Assembly: GCA_947380835.1 (NCBI GenBank)
Contig: CANCSL010000026.1
Coordinates: 1-16,313 of the forward strand
Source: Actinomycetota bacterium
Lineage (GTDB): Bacteria > Actinomycetota > Actinomycetes > Nanopelagicales > Nanopelagicaceae
Reading direction: 5' to 3'
DNA length: 16,313 bases
This document shows, piece by piece, positions 13,868 through 16,313 of the stretch (position 1 is its first letter; every line of letters starts with the position of its first letter). The notes below the pieces were generated by a model. It was not told the origin of the DNA, did no database searches, and worked only from the letters and a program-made list of their open reading frames with translations. Position numbers and translations under genes: made by a program.

Positions 13868-16129
13868 ATGGGTACCCGAGAGAGACGTGAACGGTCTGAC
13901 ATTGCAGATCGCGAACTCTCTCTTCTTTTTTTTCAAGCCGAGAAGGATTTTCCCAAGATGTACGGCCTCACTGCGTTAGCTGCGGTCGGCGGATATGGTC
14001 GCGGGGAGCTGTCGCCGGGATCGGATTTAGATATCGTCTTGCTACACGATGGCACAGCCTCAACTGAATCTCTCACTGAATTTGTCAATGCACTTCTCTA
14101 TCCACTGTGGAGCGGAAGTCGCTCGATAGATCATTCTGTTCGGACCCGAGCGCAGACTCGCGAAACGGCTCAGTCGGATGTACGCGTGGCAACTGGTCTG
14201 CTGGATATGAGATACGTGGCCGGGAATGCGGATTTGGTTGAAAATGTTGCCAGCGATGCCAAAGAGGACTGGCGCAAGAACGTTAAGCGAAATTGGCCGC
14301 TTATAGTTGCAGCAATCGCTGAACGTGCCGAAAAGTTTGGAGAGCTAGCTTTTCTCCTAGAACCAGATTTGAAGGAGACGCGAGGAGGTCTGCGCGACAT
14401 CAATGCCTTGCGCGCCATCTCATTAATCGGAACCGTTCCAGTCGCGTTAGATCGATTGGCATCAGCCGAGTCGCTTTTGGCTAATGCTCGCGACGCACTC
14501 CACCAATCTTCAGGACGAAATCGCGATCAGTTGTTATTGGCAGAGCAAGACAAAGTCGCCGCGCTTTTAGGTTTTTCCGATGCTGATGTTTTGATGTCTG
14601 AAATCGCGAAGGCGGCGAGAGCCGTTGATTACGTTATGGATCTCACGATCCACCGTTTTGAAAATACCAAGAAGTACTCCTGGTTTAGCAAGAAGAAGAG
14701 CGAATCTATCGGGCGCGGACTCCTCGTAGAAAATGAAGAGGTTTTGATCGCCCCTGAAGAGATCGAAGATAATGATTTTGGGTTGGGCTTGCGCGCTGCC
14801 GCTGCTGCTGTGCAACGCGGTCTCCCTCTTTCTATTGATGCCTGTATTTTCTTAGCCGAACACTTTGTCCCGATCCCAACTCCTTGGCCTCGACAGTGTC
14901 GTGAGGACTTAGTGGCGTTATTAGGGGCAGGGGATTCCACCATTCGCGTTTGGGAGGCGCTTGACCAAGAAGGTTTAATCGAGAAATGGATTCCGGAATG
15001 GTCGCATGTTCGCTTTTTGCCGCAGCGCAATGTGCTTCACCGCCATACCGTTGATCGCCACATGCTTGAAACTTCGGTTCGAGCCACCCATCTCATTCGC
15101 CAAGTGCATCGGCCAGATCTGCTCCTTGTCGCAGCTGCCTTTCACGACGTAGGCAAAGGTTTTCTCGACCTGGATCATTCGGAATATGGCGAAAAATTGA
15201 TGGCGACTTTGGCACATCGAATCGGTTTCCCAGATGACGACTGCCAAACCCTGGCACTGTTAGTGCGCCAACATCTCTTACTTTCTGCTGTCGCAACCAG
15301 GCGAGACTTGGATGATCCACAAACTATCTCTTTTGTCGTAGAACACGTTCAGGATCCAGAAACGCTTGAACTTCTGCATGCACTCAGCATTGCCGACGGC
15401 GAAGCCACGGGGCGAGCAGCCTGGAGTGAATGGAAAGCTAAATTAGTGGCTGATTTGGTCAGGCGCTCACTTGCCTCGATGTCGGGATTCGAGCCAGCAG
15501 CCCAGCTTGAACTTTCGCCCGAGCAGTTGCAGAAGTGCGCCGAAGGGGTTCTTTCGATTGAGATTTCTGCTCGCGAGAATACCTTTGAGATTGAATTAAT
15601 TGCCCCCGACCAAGTAGGACTGCTCTCTATTGTGGCCGGAGTGCTTAGTATTTCTCGGATGGATGTTCGTTCTGCCCGTACTCGCTCGCACGGCAATTCG
15701 GCAGTAATGAAGTGGATTGTTTCCTTAGATGCTCACGCACAACCCCCTACTTCGGAAGCGTTGCGAGCCACGCTGGTAAAGGCGTTGCAGGGGGAGATCG
15801 ACCTCACTACAAAAATTGACGAACGGATTCGGCTCTACAAAAAATATCCTGGGATACCAGTCGCTCCGCCCGTGGTTTCGGCAAGTAACGACATCGCAAC
15901 CGATGCGACCCTCTTGGAAGTGCGAATGCACGATCGCCCCGGTGTTTTATTCGCGGTTAGCAAAGCAGTGACTCGCTTTGGGGTCGACATTCGGGCAGCG
16001 ATTGTGGCGACCTTGGGCGCAGAAGCCTTTGATACCCTGTATTTAACTGAAGCTTCCGGCGGGGCATTATCTGAGGAACGTGCTGTTCTCTTGGCAAGCC
16101 AAGTAGAAAAGTTGCTTCTGACTCAGTAA
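13868..16129 (+). CDS. glnD: PII nucleotidyltransferase / nucleotide-removing enzyme GlnD
   Basis: GlnD is the bifunctional glutamine sensor that adds a nucleotide to PII Tyr51 when glutamine is low and removes it when glutamine is high. The 753-residue product has the nucleotidyltransferase motif GGYGRGELSPGSDLD at 41-55, the EPDLKETRGGLRDIN linker motif, an HD hydrolase domain (HRHTVDRH from 391, HD at 426-427 in FHDVGKG), and two C-terminal ACT domains (about 570-640 and 680-750) for glutamine sensing. In actinobacteria the reaction is adenylylation. A stop at 13856-13858 limits the frame, leaving ATG 13868 as the only upstream start; only about 40 residues precede the active-site motif, fewer than in E. 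coli. It lacks a well-placed ribosome site outside the hairpin. ffh follows after 23 bases. Confidence 0.96.
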   Translation: MGTRERRERSDIADRELSLLFFQAEKDFPKMYGLTALAAVGGYGRGELSPGSDLDIVLLHDGTASTESLTEFVNALLYPLWSGSRSIDHSVRTRAQTRETAQSDVRVATGLLDMRYVAGNADLVENVASDAKEDWRKNVKRNWPLIVAAIAERAEKFGELAFLLEPDLKETRGGLRDINALRAISLIGTVPVALDRLASAESLLANARDALHQSSGRNRDQLLLAEQDKVAALLGFSDADVLMSEIAKAARAVDYVMDLTIHRFENTKKYSWFSKKKSESIGRGLLVENEEVLIAPEEIEDNDFGLGLRAAAAAVQRGLPLSIDACIFLAEHFVPIPTPWPRQCREDLVALLGAGDSTIRVWEALDQEGLIEKWIPEWSHVRFLPQRNVLHRHTVDRHMLETSVRATHLIRQVHRPDLLLVAAAFHDVGKGFLDLDHSEYGEKLMATLAHRIGFPDDDCQTLALLVRQHLLLSAVATRRDLDDPQTISFVVEHVQDPETLELLHALSIADGEATGRAAWSEWKAKLVADLVRRSLASMSGFEPAAQLELSPEQLQKCAEGVLSIEISARENTFEIELIAPDQVGLLSIVAGVLSISRMDVRSARTRSHGNSAVMKWIVSLDAHAQPPTSEALRATLVKALQGEIDLTTKIDERIRLYKKYPGIPVAPPVVSASNDIATDATLLEVRMHDRPGVLFAVSKAVTRFGVDIRAAIVATLGAEAFDTLYLTEASGGALSEERAVLLASQVEKLLLTQ

Positions 16130-16152
16130 TTCTGGGGCAGTACGATACCGAC

Positions 16153-16313
16153 ATGTTTGATTCACTCTCTTCGAAATTTGCCGGTGCCTTTGCCTCGTTG
16201 CGCAAGAAAGGCAGAATCAAAACTGGCGATTTAACCGAGATTCTCGCTGAAATTCGCCTCGCCCTTTTGGATTCCGATGTGGCCTTGAGCGTCACCGATT
16301 CCTTCATTCAGCG
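16153..16313 (+). CDS. ffh: Signal recognition particle protein Ffh, N-terminal part (3' end outside window)
   Basis: The first 53 codons encode MFDSLSSKFAGAFASLRKKG followed by an ALLDSDVALSVTDSFI segment, the characteristic Ffh N-domain four-helix bundle (compare EIRLALLEADV in the family). The GTPase and RNA-binding M domains lie beyond the window edge. ATG 16153 fits the family start exactly; the upstream GGGG is too far away to be a strong ribosome site. Position after glnD is the common actinobacterial arrangement. Ffh works with 4.5S RNA and FtsY in membrane-protein targeting. Confidence 0.93.
   Translation, partial: MFDSLSSKFAGAFASLRKKGRIKTGDLTEILAEIRLALLDSDVALSVTDSFIQ

Overview
The window is a gene-dense piece of core chromosome from an actinobacterium (Actinomycetota). 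The order ddl / thiL / rpmB / recG / rsmD / coaD / SepIVA-like / DUF177 / rpmF / rnc / smc / ftsY / amt / glnB(K) / glnD / ffh matches the conserved actinobacterial order, and the SepIVA-like gene next to DUF177 is a good lineage marker. Base composition looks moderate rather than very GC-rich, spacers are short, and several genes usually interleaved here are absent (a DAK2-domain gene and ung between thiL and recG, mutM/fpg between rnc and smc). This suggests a streamlined lineage, perhaps of the Nanopelagicales (freshwater acI) type, but that placement is inference.

Layout. 1-2000: 3' end of D-Ala-D-Ala ligase (ddl); a small stand-alone Lrp/AsnC ligand-binding-domain protein on the minus strand; thiamine-monophosphate kinase (thiL); zinc-ribbon ribosomal protein L28 (rpmB, minus strand, convergent with thiL). 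2133-6541: recG, rsmD, coaD, a short SepIVA/DivIVA-like coiled-coil protein and the YceD-type DUF177 protein, all on the plus strand, with two 4-nt start/stop overlaps (rsmD-coaD and SepIVA-DUF177). 6670-11935: rpmF (L32, GTG start), rnc, the 1180-residue smc and ftsY, packed closely. 12148-16129: the nitrogen module amt-glnB(K)-glnD. The window closes with the first 53 codons of ffh, so the nitrogen module lies between the two SRP-pathway GTPases FtsY and Ffh.

How the genes fit together. YceD, L32, L28, RNase III and RsmD all serve ribosome assembly and rRNA processing. Smc, RecG and the SepIVA-like protein serve chromosome and cell-division functions. FtsY and Ffh form the co-translational targeting pathway that would insert membrane proteins such as Amt. 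Amt imports ammonium, the PII protein senses 2-oxoglutarate and ATP/ADP and gates Amt, and GlnD modifies PII at Tyr51.

Non-coding signals are the most interesting part. There are GlnR-like half-sites with exact 6-nt spacers and a perfect 12-bp tandem repeat upstream of amt. A long hairpin between glnB(K) and glnD buries the only Shine-Dalgarno-like stretch before glnD. Two back-to-back hairpins lie in the rpmF leader, and a short palindrome lies in the rpmB leader. I see no mobile element, CRISPR array, tRNA or rRNA, and no clearly novel multi-gene system; no gene-free stretch exceeds about 215 bases.
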